DNA of 64,000 bases from Anseranas semipalmata (taxonomy: Eukaryota > Chordata > Aves > Anseriformes > Anseranatidae). The notes beneath the pieces are model-generated. The model was not told the origin of the DNA, searched no databases, and worked only from the letters and a program-made list of their open reading frames with translations. This document shows positions 38,823 through 51,200 of the stretch, piece after piece (position 1 is the first letter of the stretch; each line of letters opens with the position of its first letter). Both the position numbers and the translations under genes were made by a program. The stretch lies in the NCBI GenBank assembly GCA_013399115.1, contig VXAA01004298.1:347460-411459 (forward strand), written 5' to 3'.

Positions 38823-40164
38823 CACCTTTGTTGGCTTGGCACCCTTCTGAATTTGTCTGCATTTTCATTTCTGACCGTGTGCACCCACTAGTTGCTTCTA
38901 TCAGTCTTTAAGCAATCATTTCCCTGTTCTACTTTCCTCTAGCCAAATCTTCATTCTTTTTAAAGTGTTCACATTATGCATGGGTAACTTGGAAATGCTA
39001 GTATGCCATGCTCATGTTGTATTTACATGCATTCTGATGATTTTTCTGGCTGCCTTAGATATCTATTAACATCAAACTCGTTCAGTCAGGTCGTTGCATC
39101 ACATGGAGCTGAGTAAAATAGCAAAAAAAGGTTCAAGACAAGTGTCTCATCTATACTGGGCTTTCTGTGTGTCTCAGAGTGGAATTGTGTCAGGAAGCTC
39201 AATTTGTCTCAGCATATGGCAACTAAATCCATTAAAAAAAAAAGGAAAAAAAAAGAATGTCAGAGAGAACACAGCAAAAACAGCTTTGCAGTCCCACCTA
39301 CATTGGAGGTGATTGCCAGATAGAAATGTGTTTGATCTCTGAGGAAGATGGAATTTGCTTGCTTCAACTCCTGTCCTTAGCAAAGACACCACTGGGTACC
39401 TCTTTTGTTAACACTATAACAAATACTTCAGTTCCCAGGTGTGTGTTTATCTTGCTTTATCAAATATTGAAGAAGCCCTGTGTATGTTAAATATTCACTA
39501 TATTTAGAAGATAGCAATTACTGTGATATATACTATTTTTTTTATAGTGCTGTGGAAGAATAGTTTTGTGTTATTACATCTGTCATCCCTTTAGCGGGAT
39601 GATTTTGTGCATGTTTATTTTTTCTTCAGGCATTACACTAGGAAGATCATCTTTAACCCCTGTAGAGTCTCTACCAGGAACTGATGTGTAAGAGATTTTG
39701 TGACATTCAGAGGTTCTGTGTCACATATGTATTTCACGTAGATTAACAACATCTCCGGGCCTATTCCCAAAATTCATGTTTAGTTTTGTACTAGAAATGT
39801 AGTATTTCAAATGTATATGGATTTGGACAGGTGGAAGGTAACTATAAAGTGCCTATATGTGTTCTAATTATTAAGGTAAAAATGGGTAGGCTTTGGACAT
39901 ACTGTGGCAAATCATTTAAATAGAGTTGGCAATAAACCTGTTGCCATACTGAGAAAAGATGAAGAAAAATAAATTTCTTCATTTTTTCAATGTAGCTTTG
40001 AGTTTGTGAGGTGGTGATGAATTCTAATGAGGGAAATTCTAATAAGGGAAAGAATATTGTAGGAATGAAAGCATAATAATAGAAAAGAGAATTTCTGTCA
40101 TTAAGGGATGACAGAGATAGCTGAAGGGGAGGGTATTGTGAGGCAAGAAGGCACAATGAAATAA

Positions 40165-40400
40165 CGTAGCTTTACGAGGAAGCCAGTGATGCATAATCAT
40201 GTTATATATTGACAACCGATTATGTATGTTTATTGAGGTATATTTGCGCATATTTAAACATTACTGACATTGTATAAAACATACATAGTAATGCGATAAG
40301 TGTATTGATATAGAAGATATAACTATTACAGCAAATAATCAACACACGTTTTGTAATAATGTAGTGTATTGCGATAACCTAGTATGTAATGATGTCGTTT
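40165..40400. other. AT-rich block that retains many CpGs, upstream of exon B
   Basis: About 30% GC, yet it contains about nine CpG dinucleotides (for example AACGTA, ACGAGG, ACCGAT, TGCGCA, TGCGAT, ACACGT, TTGCGATAAC, TGTCGT). Related words recur: GTGTATTGATATAG and GTGTATTGCGATAAC, and TAATGCGATA and TAATGATGTCG. There is no open frame. It could be an unrecognised DNA-transposon remnant or a conserved noncoding element. I cannot tell which by eye. Confidence 0.4.
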
Positions 40401-40915
40401 TAATACCAGCCAAAAATATTTCTCTATTAACTTAATACAATTTAGCATGAAGATCCTAACACACAGGTGTAAAAGAAGTTAATTGTTCAGGCAATTGTTT
40501 TTTGGCAGAGATTCATCTTGTTATAGCTCCTTTTGTCACTGCTTTAAGAAGGTTTCAACAATAAATAACAGCCATAAACCTTTTAAATTTTCCTTCATAC
40601 TACAAATATTCGTGATACATGTAATGTTTTGTGGTTTTGATGTTTTCTAACACTTTGTAATTGACCAGTTTATTGTTGTTGTTGCCCACAGGATAGTATT
40701 TACCTTAGTAAATATTATTACCTTTCTACAAATCAGTAAATTGTTTTAAGGATTTCAAGGAGAGTTCAGTATAGATGTCAATGTTTTAAGTTTTATATCA
40801 AATCACGTGTTGGCCATTGTATTTCAACTGGGAAAAAAAAAAACAATTCAATGTCTAAAATGTGTCTGATGGTGTAAGAGGTGCCATCTAAAAATAAATG
40901 TTGTTTTATTTGCAG

Positions 40916-41116
40916 AAAGCCATATTCTTGAGGATGTAAACAAGTGTATCATCGCACTGAGAGAGCAAAATGCTGATGATTTAGATCGTGCAGCAGGTGC
41001 GATCCGAGGGCGTGCTTCAAGAGTAGCTCATATTGTTTCAGGTGAGATGGACAATTATGAGCCAGGGGCTTACACTGAAGGCGTGATGAAGAACGTTCAA
41101 TATTTAACCAAGAACG
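40916..41116 (+). CDS. CTNNA3: Alpha-T-catenin, internal coding exon B (middle domain)
   Basis: The next exon of the same gene. The acceptor AG is at 40914-40915 after TTTTATTTGC, and the donor GTAAGT begins at 41117, a perfect consensus. Length is 201 nt. Its first two bases (AA) complete the codon opened by the last G of exon A, giving Glu and the junction AVS-E-SHILEDVNKC. It then reads 66 codons and one base of the next codon. The motifs HILEDVNKCIIALRE, DRAAGAIRGRASRVAHIV and GEMDNYEPGAYTEGV are typical of the alpha-catenin M domain, a four-helix bundle. AHIVSGEMDNYEPGAYTEGVM points to the alpha-T paralogue. No stop codon or frameshift occurs, so the gene appears intact. The following exon should start in phase 1 and is not found before position 64000. 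The CTNNA3 assignment over CTNNA1/2 rests on remembered paralogue sequences. Confidence 0.92.
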
Positions 41117-44100
41117 GTAAGTCTTTTTTCTGAACTATGTTCTCAGTTTCTTTAGTGGTATAAACATTCCTTTATATGCCACATTTAAAAGGAATCCTGT
41201 GATTCTCTGATCTAATGCTCTAATTATGCACTGATACTTCACTATATGGTATCTTACCTCCTTTCTGCATACCGTCCAATTATGATGATACCATGCAGTT
41301 CAAAACTAATTTTGAAAAATTATATTACATCATTTATGTAAAGGTTTTTAACTTTCGGAAAACCCTCACTAGTGTTTTTAAATAAATGTAATTAGCAATG
41401 TTTGGAGTCTTGTAACTGATGGAGCAGCAGCTTTCTGCTGTGTTTTACTGGCCTCACCACATCTCTTTTAAGCAGATGAAAGGCAAAGTTGCAGAGAAAG
41501 AGAAGCAGGTTCATGATTTGTGTATACTTACCACTTTAAGGATTATTGTGCAGTGATTAAACATCCTCAGATATCTTCAGTTTTGCTATGCAGATTTGGA
41601 ACTTCTTAAATGTTTAGTACTGTCCATTTCCTTTTTTATGATACTAAAAAGAGAGTATTCTATATTGGAATATCCCCATATTGGAGGCAGGGATGTAACT
41701 GCCCTATTCTATAAATGGTTTCTGGTGTTTATGTAAACAGCATAAGCTTGAATATGATATGGGGGCTGGAGGAAGATCAGGAGAGATGGAGTATATCAAT
41801 TTTGTCAGTATACATGCTACTTTTTTGTGAAGGACCATCTTATCACTATGAAATGTAATTTCTCAAGAAGAAAATAAAATGAACTGTCAGCCATTTCCAA
41901 TTAATGTTTTTTCTACTTACTCTTCAAAGGGCATTACAAAGGCATGAGGCTACTTGGGTGTGAACGGGATTGATTTTAATCCTATTTGTCTTTGAACGCT
42001 AAATCTCTGGCCTTATATTTTTTGATTGAGTATATACACTAGGAATCTGTTGAGATCCCAGGACTTCCGTGTTCTTAATGGTTGGAAGTCTAATAGTTGG
42101 ACAGTTACAAAAAATTTGCCATTAAGAAGTTTTCTGGCAAGTCTGTGCATCTCTGGAACATAGGATTCAGCTTCATGAACTCAGAGGTCTAAATGCTAGC
42201 TATGTCAGTCTAAACAGGTTTTTAATATGTTATGTTTGACTTTATTTTACTTCAGGAAAAGATAGGAAGTTTGAGCTCTTTTTCAATCAGTTCAAATAGC
42301 TTCAAGACAGAACTGTCTACATGTGAAACGAGTGAACTGACATACCAAAGGAGTTGCAAAAGGGACAGAATAGTGAGAAGATTTTGGAATAAACTTGCCT
42401 GATTTTATCTCCTTTTCTGACATTTTGATGAGAAAATCTGAGAACTTGGAACATGATGTTCTATTTTTGTAACTTTTGGAAGTACTATGACAAATAGTAA
42501 GGGAAGCAGCAGTTACAGGAAAGCGTAGTTCTGATTCCTATGTAAAAGATGAGCACTTCTTTCTTGAAACCGGTTGTGTTTAAACACATCAGCAGTTGAC
42601 GCTGATTTCTGTTCTGCTGCATTGTTGTGACAGTAGTATATAATATGCCTAAATCTGTGTATCTACAAAAGGCAAGAAGACATAAAACTGGTTTTGGTTG
42701 GAATATCTGGCTGTGTCAAAGGACATCAAGCATGGTGTCATTTGTGCAGATGTCTTAGTGGTACTTTAAACCTAAAAATCTTATATTTTACGTTATTCAA
42801 TAGGAGTTGTAAAAAGAAAAATACTTTTCATTTTTACCCTTATTTATATGATCTGCAGTGAGAAGACATCAAATCATATGAGGATTTTTTGGTTGGTTTT
42901 ATTTTTCTACTGTTTCAAAGACATGGAAAATGCAGTTAAGCTGCAGCCCTCAAGTTTAACCCAGTGCACACAGTTACTGTTGGGTCTTTCAGGAGCCATC
43001 TTGATAACACGGTGAGACTTTCACTAGGAATGAACCTTGTATTTTTTCTGCCATCAGGTCCTAAGTTAGCTTGCATGAGTAACCCAGGGCAGTGAAGTGC
43101 ATTTTTTATGCCCAATGAAAAGGTAATGTGCTACTGAAGAGAAATTATGGCAGGAGGAGTATACAGTTGGTGAACATAGAATTATGGAATAATAGCATAC
43201 TACATGGAAACTGCAAAAATGCACATGAAAGTATAAGATCACTGGATCTGTCTGTTCTGTTGGAAGACATCGCACATGTTTGAGATGGCAAAGTTAGCTT
43301 TTCACCAAATACTACTGAAGTAACTGCTGTACAACGAGTGTTAAAAGCTGCTGCTTAGTTTCTTAGCTCAAGTTGTATAGTCCTGTTCAGATACCAGTTG
43401 TTTTTAAACAAATAGATTTTACAGTACCATTACAGTACTATGTGATGGAGTGTCTGCTTTCTCAGATTTATGTTAGCCTCTCCTCTGTTTTGCGCCTTCC
43501 CATTCACCCAACAACAAGAAAATGCCAAGCAAAAAAAACAACGAAGTCCTGCCAGAACACCGTTTAGGGTGTGGAGTCCAGCTCTTAAAAGTTCAGTAAT
43601 ATCAGAATAAAAGTTATCTTTGTAGCCTTGATTGTCACTCTGTGTATGCATTATGCCATTTTAAGTATGTGATTACACAGTTATGTTACAAAATAGCTGC
43701 TTAATTCAGTTCACTGGATGGACCTGCTTTAGACATATACCAGGGTCACATATTGAAGGAGGCTGTTGTCTATAGGATCAATTTTGAAAGTAATGGGTAA
43801 GCTAAATGTGCGGTGCAGGAATACTCTCCAGCTCCTGGTGTGAGCGAGCACTCTGACTACATCCTAGTTCTACATCAAGATGAGATTGGGACATACTCTA
43901 TCCCATCTTTTTCTCAGGTATCAGTGGGAACGATATGAGGGTGTGTGGGTAGGAAAGAAAGCTGCAAAATATTCGTACCAACATCCCACTCTAGATGTTT
44001 GGAGATCAGTATTGAGAATCATGCCCTGGAAATGCATGCTCCAGGGTCTGTATGAAACCTTTACTGATCACTGGAGAAAAGAATGTTCAGCCGTGTGGTC

Positions 44101-47039
44101 TACTTCCTTAATGCAGGCAAATGTTGAAACCAGCATTTCCTATCTTGATTTTACAAATGCAAATGTGGTAGAGGTGCAGGCTGTATTCTGTTACGTTTAA
44201 GACTGAAAATACTAATATCGGTACCTCTCTTTCATTCCTAATGCCTGGCACTGTTGATTAGATTGAAATATGCAAATCCTTGCATTTTGATAGGATTTGT
44301 GTACTGGTGCATGAAAGCAAAATGAAACCTTTAAGAAAGACTGATTATAGAAACATAGGATGTTTCCACTTCTAAACTGGAAGAGTAACCTTGTACTGTA
44401 TTTTTAAATAATCAGTCTACTCATTTATTTTTACTGCCTTCCAGAATCTGCAGTAGTTAAATTTAAGTAAACAATTTATATTACAGCATCTACCTGTTGG
44501 TACAGTAAAAAAAAAAACTGTATTTTAAATACTGTCTGCAGTTTTTCTTTCATGTCAGAGTATAATGATGCACTATATAAAGTGCATATTCTTTTTATAT
44601 ATATGTATGTATCCATATATATAAATCCGCTAGTTATTTAGATATAAGGATCTTGTGAAAATACGGAAAACGGTGGAGATGAGTACTTTAACTTTCTTAA
44701 GGAGCTAGTGGAACTATCTTGCTCTGAATCACTGGAGCTTTGAGTCCACTTGTTTTTATGCCAGTAGGGCCGAGGGACGTAGAGCTGCCCATTTTCTACA
44801 GCTTTTTAAAAGCAGAATTACAAAATACCCTGTTTAATTCACTTAGGGATAGGGCTTAGCTTTAAGTTTAGGAATACTAATGATGGTACATTTGGAATCA
44901 AAAACAATTTTAACTGTTCTCAAATTGCAGGTCAGCTGTAGGCATTGTTCAGAAACAGCTGTTAGTAAGACACAATATCGATCCCATTCCATTTGAAGCA
45001 TGACTGAACATGAATTAAGACGGGTTTAATCTATAAGACAGAACAGTGATATCGAATGTAAAGCTGAACATGGATTTGAAAATTTCGTCCTGCCTCAGAA
45101 AATATTTAGAAACCTGTGTATGTAGCTGTGAATTCCAAATAATTTCTTGCTATAAGAGGGATGTAAATCAAATCTATCAGAACTGATATCAACAGTGCTG
45201 ATTGTAATCGGGGATTGAAAAGCAGAGTAGATGGGAGGTGTTTTTTAAGCGATGTGTCATCTGGATAAGTAGAAGTTTTTAGACATTTCAGAGTCAGGGA
45301 AAACCTCATATCCAAACAGTCCCATGAATTAATTGTGAGGCTATAGGAGCTTTCTGTTGGGTATTACATACCCATAATTCTTTGATTTAGCAAGGGGATA
45401 CCAAGGACGTTTTTGCCTGATTATCTCCTTTGTAGGACTGTGAGAGCTGTGTAGGACTATTACTTAATTAAAGACTTTCTCAAATTTCTAGCGTTTATGC
45501 ATGGCCTGTTTGTACATTTTGTTCTTGTGTCAGTGTGAACAGCTCCACATGGATTAAAAACACTTGGCCCTAGTGGACCAAACACACTAAACTTTGACAG
45601 ACCAGTTTTGGAGACATTGGGTTTGTATTTAAACACCTTTACAAGTTCAAGTTACCTTTTTTGAAGTACTTTTCTGTGGTTTTGTCCTGAAAGTCATTCA
45701 ATTCTTCCTGACCCAGTTGTCTACTGTATTGGCAATGCTTTTGCATGCTGTTTGCCAGTGAATTTAAAGAATTTAGAATTAAATTATTTATTTATGTTTA
45801 TTTTTTGGTCCCAAGATTGATAACCTTGGGCACTTTCCAGAGTCTTCTCTCCCTTTCAGTGTGATCGGTTGTATAGCCTTCATACTTAGACTGCTCTGCT
45901 CCGCCTGAAACAGGACTTTCCTGTGTGGCACTGTATTAAATGATTCTGGTTGGTGGACTAAATCTACGGCATTGCTTTTCTCTGGGAAAAGCAACGGGAA
46001 AATTATCTTTGCAAGAAAAGATATCAGTGTTATCTGATTTTTATCTTCTTGCATCTTGTTTTTCTTTTAATTTTTTCATTTACTTCCATGTCTTGCATGC
46101 TTTTATGCACAGGCTAGTAACTTTGTATTTTCCTAGATGTTTCACTTGCTTTTTTCAAATAGGGTTTCCAGGCTTGTAGCAACAGTTTACGCTAAGTAAC
46201 TGGCAGTTTCCTTTGTCCACTGTCAGAATCATCTGCTGTAGGGATTATATGTTTTATCCAGTTCAAAAAGTTTACTCACTCGAAAGACACCAACCAAGGA
46301 GGAAACATACGGAGGCTTTGTGGTATGTTTTATCCTGCCCACTCTGACATCAAGTATTTTATTGTATTTTTGCATGCCATCTAAGGCAAAGTGGGGGGAG
46401 AGAAGTATCTCCAGAAACTTCATTGTCTTGCCTAAGACATATCTACAGATTACATAGGATGAATCAGCTGTTGAAGGTCCCTATCTCTCTCATGGTGTAA
46501 AAGGTACCAATATGACCACTCTTGTTCTAGATGACTTGTGTGAGGGTGGCTAAAATGAGGTGTATGAATCTGTCTCATTTTGTAGAGTATGCAAAATCAA
46601 AATCTGTAATTAAATAAAAGACAAAGAAGTACTTTTAAAGAAAAAATGTTTTTCACTGCTCATTCATCACTCTCAGAATGAGATTTAAAGAATATTGTAG
46701 TTTGTTATTCAACTCTGTTTAGCATTCAGAGGTTTTTACCCCTACCTGTGAAGCCCAAAGACTGCTAAGTAGGACTGAGTCCTCTCTTTGGAAAGGATTG
46801 AAAAGAAAGAAAATTGATAGAAAAACTGGAGTGAGGTTTGAGCATGCAAGCTTATGGAATTGGTGAACTTGTGGAATTGGTGTAGAACTCGGACAAGAAA
46901 CAGGCTATGAGAAACTGTATTCATCAAAGAATTACTGTAAAAACTAAGGGAATAACTATGAACTAAGGAAAGTGCTTTAGGTAAACATTCCCTCTCCCTG
47001 TGTTTTAGGGATGTGTATATTTGCATAACTTAGCTTAAA

Positions 47040-47053
47040 ATATATATATATAT
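47040..47053. repeat. (AT)7 dinucleotide run
   Basis: A short AT alternation that continues into TTTATT and a T10 run. Confidence 0.9.
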
Positions 47054-48255
47054 TTATTTTTTTTTGCTTAAATTACATGATGGTTCTAAGACTAACTAAA
47101 GCAATCATCTTTCATTTTTGTATCCATTGCTCTATTATAGAGTCAATAACCTCCATTGATTTAAGTTTGCAGTGAGCTTTTTTTCCATAAAGCTCTGTTC
47201 TAATCCTTCTGAAGCTATGTTAAAAATATTGGCTTGAAAAACTGTCAGATTTTTCAGATGTTAAGAATGTTCTGAAAAAAGGAAGAAATGTCATCAAATG
47301 TCTTTTGCGTTCCAGATAATCAAAAAATGACTCTGAACATAATGCCCTGTCTTATTGCCAATCTTATCTTCATTTCCAGTAGCTTAAAAGTAGCTTTTCT
47401 TCATTCTTAGTAACAGTAATATACATATTGGTTCTAAACACTATGTGGGAGTTAAGATGCCCATAACTACTCATTCACTTGCTTTAAAATGCTGTTCTGG
47501 TTAGCGATCATCCAAGGTACTGAGAAGAAACCTGTCCAGTGCACTGTGCCAACGGGCTTTGTTCAGTAAGAGCTTCAGTGTCCAGTGCAGTCTCACTGTC
47601 TAGGGCACGAGGCCTTAAGCACACAGTCTCCAAAAACTTTTCTCCTTCCTGAGATAAAAATTAGTAAGAGCAACATTTAAAACACAGCATTAATGCAGAG
47701 TGAAATTGTTTATAAATAAGCTAATAACTTCATTTTTTGCACTGTTCAGTTGATTTTTTGTTGTTGTTGTTTCTTTTTGTTATATCTTTCTTCTAAATTA
47801 GGATAGTAAGATAAATTTCTACTACAAGTATGGATTTGACTTGCATGATCTTGCTTCAGCTAGTTAAATGGGGAGAGGGGAGGGAGATGAGGGAAGGGTC
47901 TCTCAGTTGTAGTGGCATTTGCTGAAGAAACTGGGAAAGGGAAGGTTTCTTGTGAATTTTAAGACTTGCTCCTGTGATCATGAGTTTGCTGTGCACCCTT
48001 GAGAACCCAGCTTTACTTGCAGTCTGATTCTGGAGCAGAGGACAGTTGCATAAGCCTTCCTTAGACTATGAACACCACTGGTGTCTTTGTTTCTTTGTCT
48101 TCCACAAGTCCTTAGTAAAATCAGTTTTTATTCCTGTAGGGAAAGTGAGGATGTTAATATAATAATGTGCAGTAAGTTCTCTTTTTTTTTACCCCTCCAG
48201 TTAGTATAATAAGTTTACATCTACCTGTGTCTGCATCTACCAGGATACAATTTTA

Positions 48256-48289
48256 TTTCTTTCTTTGTTTTTGTTTGTTTGTTTGTTTT
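48256..48289. repeat. TTTC/TTTG tetranucleotide tract
   Basis: TTTCTTTC grades into about four TTTG units on the + strand. It is an imperfect microsatellite. Confidence 0.9.
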
Positions 48290-51200
48290 CCCCTGTAGAA
48301 TTGCCTTTATTTTTTTCAGCATATGCAATGTGATGATTTCTTCACTGCTTCTGTTTGCTTGAGGCTACTTGAAGAAATGACTTGTGACTTGTGACTTCCC
48401 AGTGTGTAAATAAACTCTATCTAGCCCTTTTAATATATTTTCTCTCGGAGGTCTTAAGAACCCCTGTCCTGGTCCCTTTCGGTAGAGTCCATTCATAATG
48501 GACTTAAGTTGATAACAAGATCAGGGAACTGCTACTGATCTTTCTACGAGGTATTTTTAACTTAGACTCTTTGCTGAACTTTAACTTGGACAATTGTTAT
48601 TTGTGTGCCCATATCAAAACCATTACCAGCATTTCAGCTGTCACTTTCTTAGAGAACCTTAGATGCCTCTGCTTTTTAATGCTAAGGACCTCTCATTTGC
48701 AATTCTGTAGTCTGCCTTTCACTTGCAGCTCTGTAACCTTTCAAATAGTTACTGTGAATGTATTTTCCAGAGTCTCTGTGGCAATGTTTTCTCCCTACTG
48801 TTCTCATTATGTTTTTCTCATAGTCTTGCACCTACATACCCTGATACTATTGTTATTGTGCGTTCTTATGGGAACTGTAAATACGCTGTGCCCATTTCAT
48901 ATTTATCCATGATTAACTTTCTCTGTCTCAGACACCAATTTAACAATTATTTCCTTTGTTGTTCAACGTTCAAAGAATTCTTTTGTCCCGTTGTCTTTTA
49001 GAACAGTAGAGTGCATTAGGGATGTCATCTACCTTACAGCAGTCTTTAGTTTATATCTATTTCATAAATTTGGTATAATAGGGACATTTGAGTTCTTAAC
49101 CTAGCAGCTTTGGCTTTTTCTGTTGCTTCTTGGAGACAGTTGGTCCGATATACCTACTGTTGTTTTTTTTTTTTTTTTCCATGGACCAAAACTTTTAGAA
49201 TTCTTCAGGACCTATAGCTCACTTTTCTGTTTGGTTTCACAACATTTACGTGTCGGAGTGTGACCTGCCTCCTAAACAGGGCTGTGGACTGAATAACTTT
49301 ATTTCACAAATCACAAAGTGGTTAAGAATTAATTCTATATTCTATAATCTGTGAGGACTTCTTTGTTTAAGTTCCCTTAGACCTGAAAATTTAATTTCTT
49401 CTTCAATTTTAGATCATTCTCAGTTCTGCATAGCTATTGTTTTCTTTTAACCTGAATTAAAAAAAAAAAAAATCTTCCACAGTTTTCATTTTAGCATGGA
49501 ATACTTTTTTCTTATGTTTATAACAAATTTTCATAATTGTCATAACAGGCACAATCATCAAATTATATGGTCTTTCTCTGTTTTTTTATTCTTTTTTTTT
49601 TTTCTTAATGCCGTCAGCTATATACAGCTTACCATTCAAAAGCCTGCTCTGGGTAAGATGTTCAGTGTCCCACCCAGATTCCTTTCTGGCAAGCATGCCC
49701 TCAACTCTTACTGGTTTCCTCCATAGTAACTACAGACTTGGATTTGGAAATGATGCAGCCGAGCTTGTTGGGGTGAGCATATGCATAATTCAGTAGGGTT
49801 TATTTACGCATGTGTATTTATGTATGGATTATAAATCTGTTATCACAGTAGAATTGATTCTTGCTGAAATTATAAATAAGTTTCTGATCATTTTGTTCAC
49901 ATCAGATCACAATAAGTCTCTTAGCACTGCCATTTACGGCAGTATTTGGAGAAGTGTTATTGAACTCATATGCTGAATAAAATGTCTATAAATACGGCTT
50001 CTCTTTCCTTTCTAGGGACCAGATTCTGTTTTGTACCCGAATCCCACCACAACCTGCACTGCACAAGGTCTGGTCTGCCGTGAGCTTTGTTTTGACTCAC
50101 AGTTGATGAGCATTTCACACTGCCCCCTCAGTATACCCCGTGCTATTAAACAACTGCAGATAGAGTAGTTCTGGAATAATTCACTAGACCATCTTAAGCT
50201 TCATCTTAAAATGAAGCTTTATATAGCAGATAAAAGTGTAGTAATACATCCATCAATTTTAGAGTATTTGGCATGTAGTTCGTGCAGGAATATACAACTA
50301 TCCATCACCCATGCTCCTTTATGATTGCTGTCAAGAACTAAAAATTAAAAGGTAGACAGCTTCAGTTGGAAGATTAGAAGGTGTATACCTTGTGCATTGT
50401 TACAAAAAAAAAATGATTATAGAAACCTTCTGTTGCCATTCCAAAGCAATATAGAGCATCAGCCGTGCTTTTCATATGGAATAGTCGGAGCTTGACAGCT
50501 AGGTTAGGCAGTGAACAGTTTTACTCCTCTCCTAAGCAACAAAAATGCTTGGGAGAAGCCATCAGTCTTTCAGTAGCTTGTTCTTTTTTTTCCGAAGCAA
50601 TTTCATAACTTCTTTCCTGAACTTAAGCTGCAAATTAGTTTCTTGTATCGGATTGTTAATATTTTCTTAAGAACGTTATTCTTACATGGCATGCACGTGC
50701 CATCTGAAACAAGTGACAGAAATCTGCATTAGCTTTTATTATTTTTTTCTGTGTTGTCTTCACATCTTGCAGGAAAGGACTTTGCACATTGAAGAAGGCA
50801 GCTGAAAAATCAGATAACTGTCAGAGTAGCTGGCTGGTTGCATGCTCTTACCTGTATCAGTTTGCAAAGTAAAGCCTGTTAGCTTAAATTACCAATGAAA
50901 GTTTACTACTGAGTAGACCACTGGAAATCCTATGATCATTTACTCTGCAGCTCAGATAACTGGTGTCTGTCAAATGCTTTTCATGACCACTCCCATAGCT
51001 GCTAAATGCAGTGAGAGGGAGGAAAACTGAATGAGATTGAGGATGGCTGATGCTGTGTGGGTAAGAGATCCAAAGCACCCCATTGTGCAGCCCAGAACCA
51101 GCATTATAACACAGGAGACTCCCCTTCTAAATGTTGAGGGAGACAATATGTTTAAGATTTTTTAAGTAGATACTTGAGTACATTTGTATAAGGGTCACCT

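Larger units (their letters stand above)
13159..40915 (+). other. CTNNA3: Complete CTNNA3 intron between exons A and B (27,757 bp)
   Basis: Complete intron bounded by GTATGA and TTTGCAG, phase 1. Beyond the separately listed repeats, I see nothing namable in 13159-17275, 17470-18200, 18280-19318, 19521-24600, 24626-25944, 26805-27625, 27990-29305, 29372-31789, 31946-35149, 35526-38190 and 38823-40160. Open frames there are short, have no family motifs and occur at about chance frequency for AT-rich sequence. The last ~115 bp before exon B include an A10 run and a GTGTCTGATGG segment before the pyrimidine tract. Confidence 0.88.

Noticed and set aside
38532..38891. 119-codon open frame on the + strand
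   Set aside because: It is the antisense shadow of the minus-strand CR1 fragment at 38191-38822.
41190..41216. CR1-tail-like sequence AATCCTGTGATTCTCTGATC just after exon B
   Set aside because: It resembles the terminal octamers but has no CR1 sequence upstream; exon B lies about 75 bases before it. Too short to call.
43178..43200. CATAGAATTATGGAATAAT, similar to an antisense CR1 terminus
   Set aside because: The following sequence does not continue as CR1.
43880..44200. 106-codon open frame on the + strand
   Set aside because: No recognisable domain, no splice or promoter context, and length within chance expectation.
48571..48912. 113-codon hydrophobic open frame on the + strand
   Set aside because: T-rich sequence yields Leu/Phe/Ser/Cys-rich frames in two overlapping phases. 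There is no transmembrane-protein family match that I recognise.
49990..50170. Acceptor-like TTTCCTTTCTAG followed by a GC-richer stretch, considered as the next catenin exon
   Set aside because: Translation does not match the expected catenin segment, and the frame is closed by stops.
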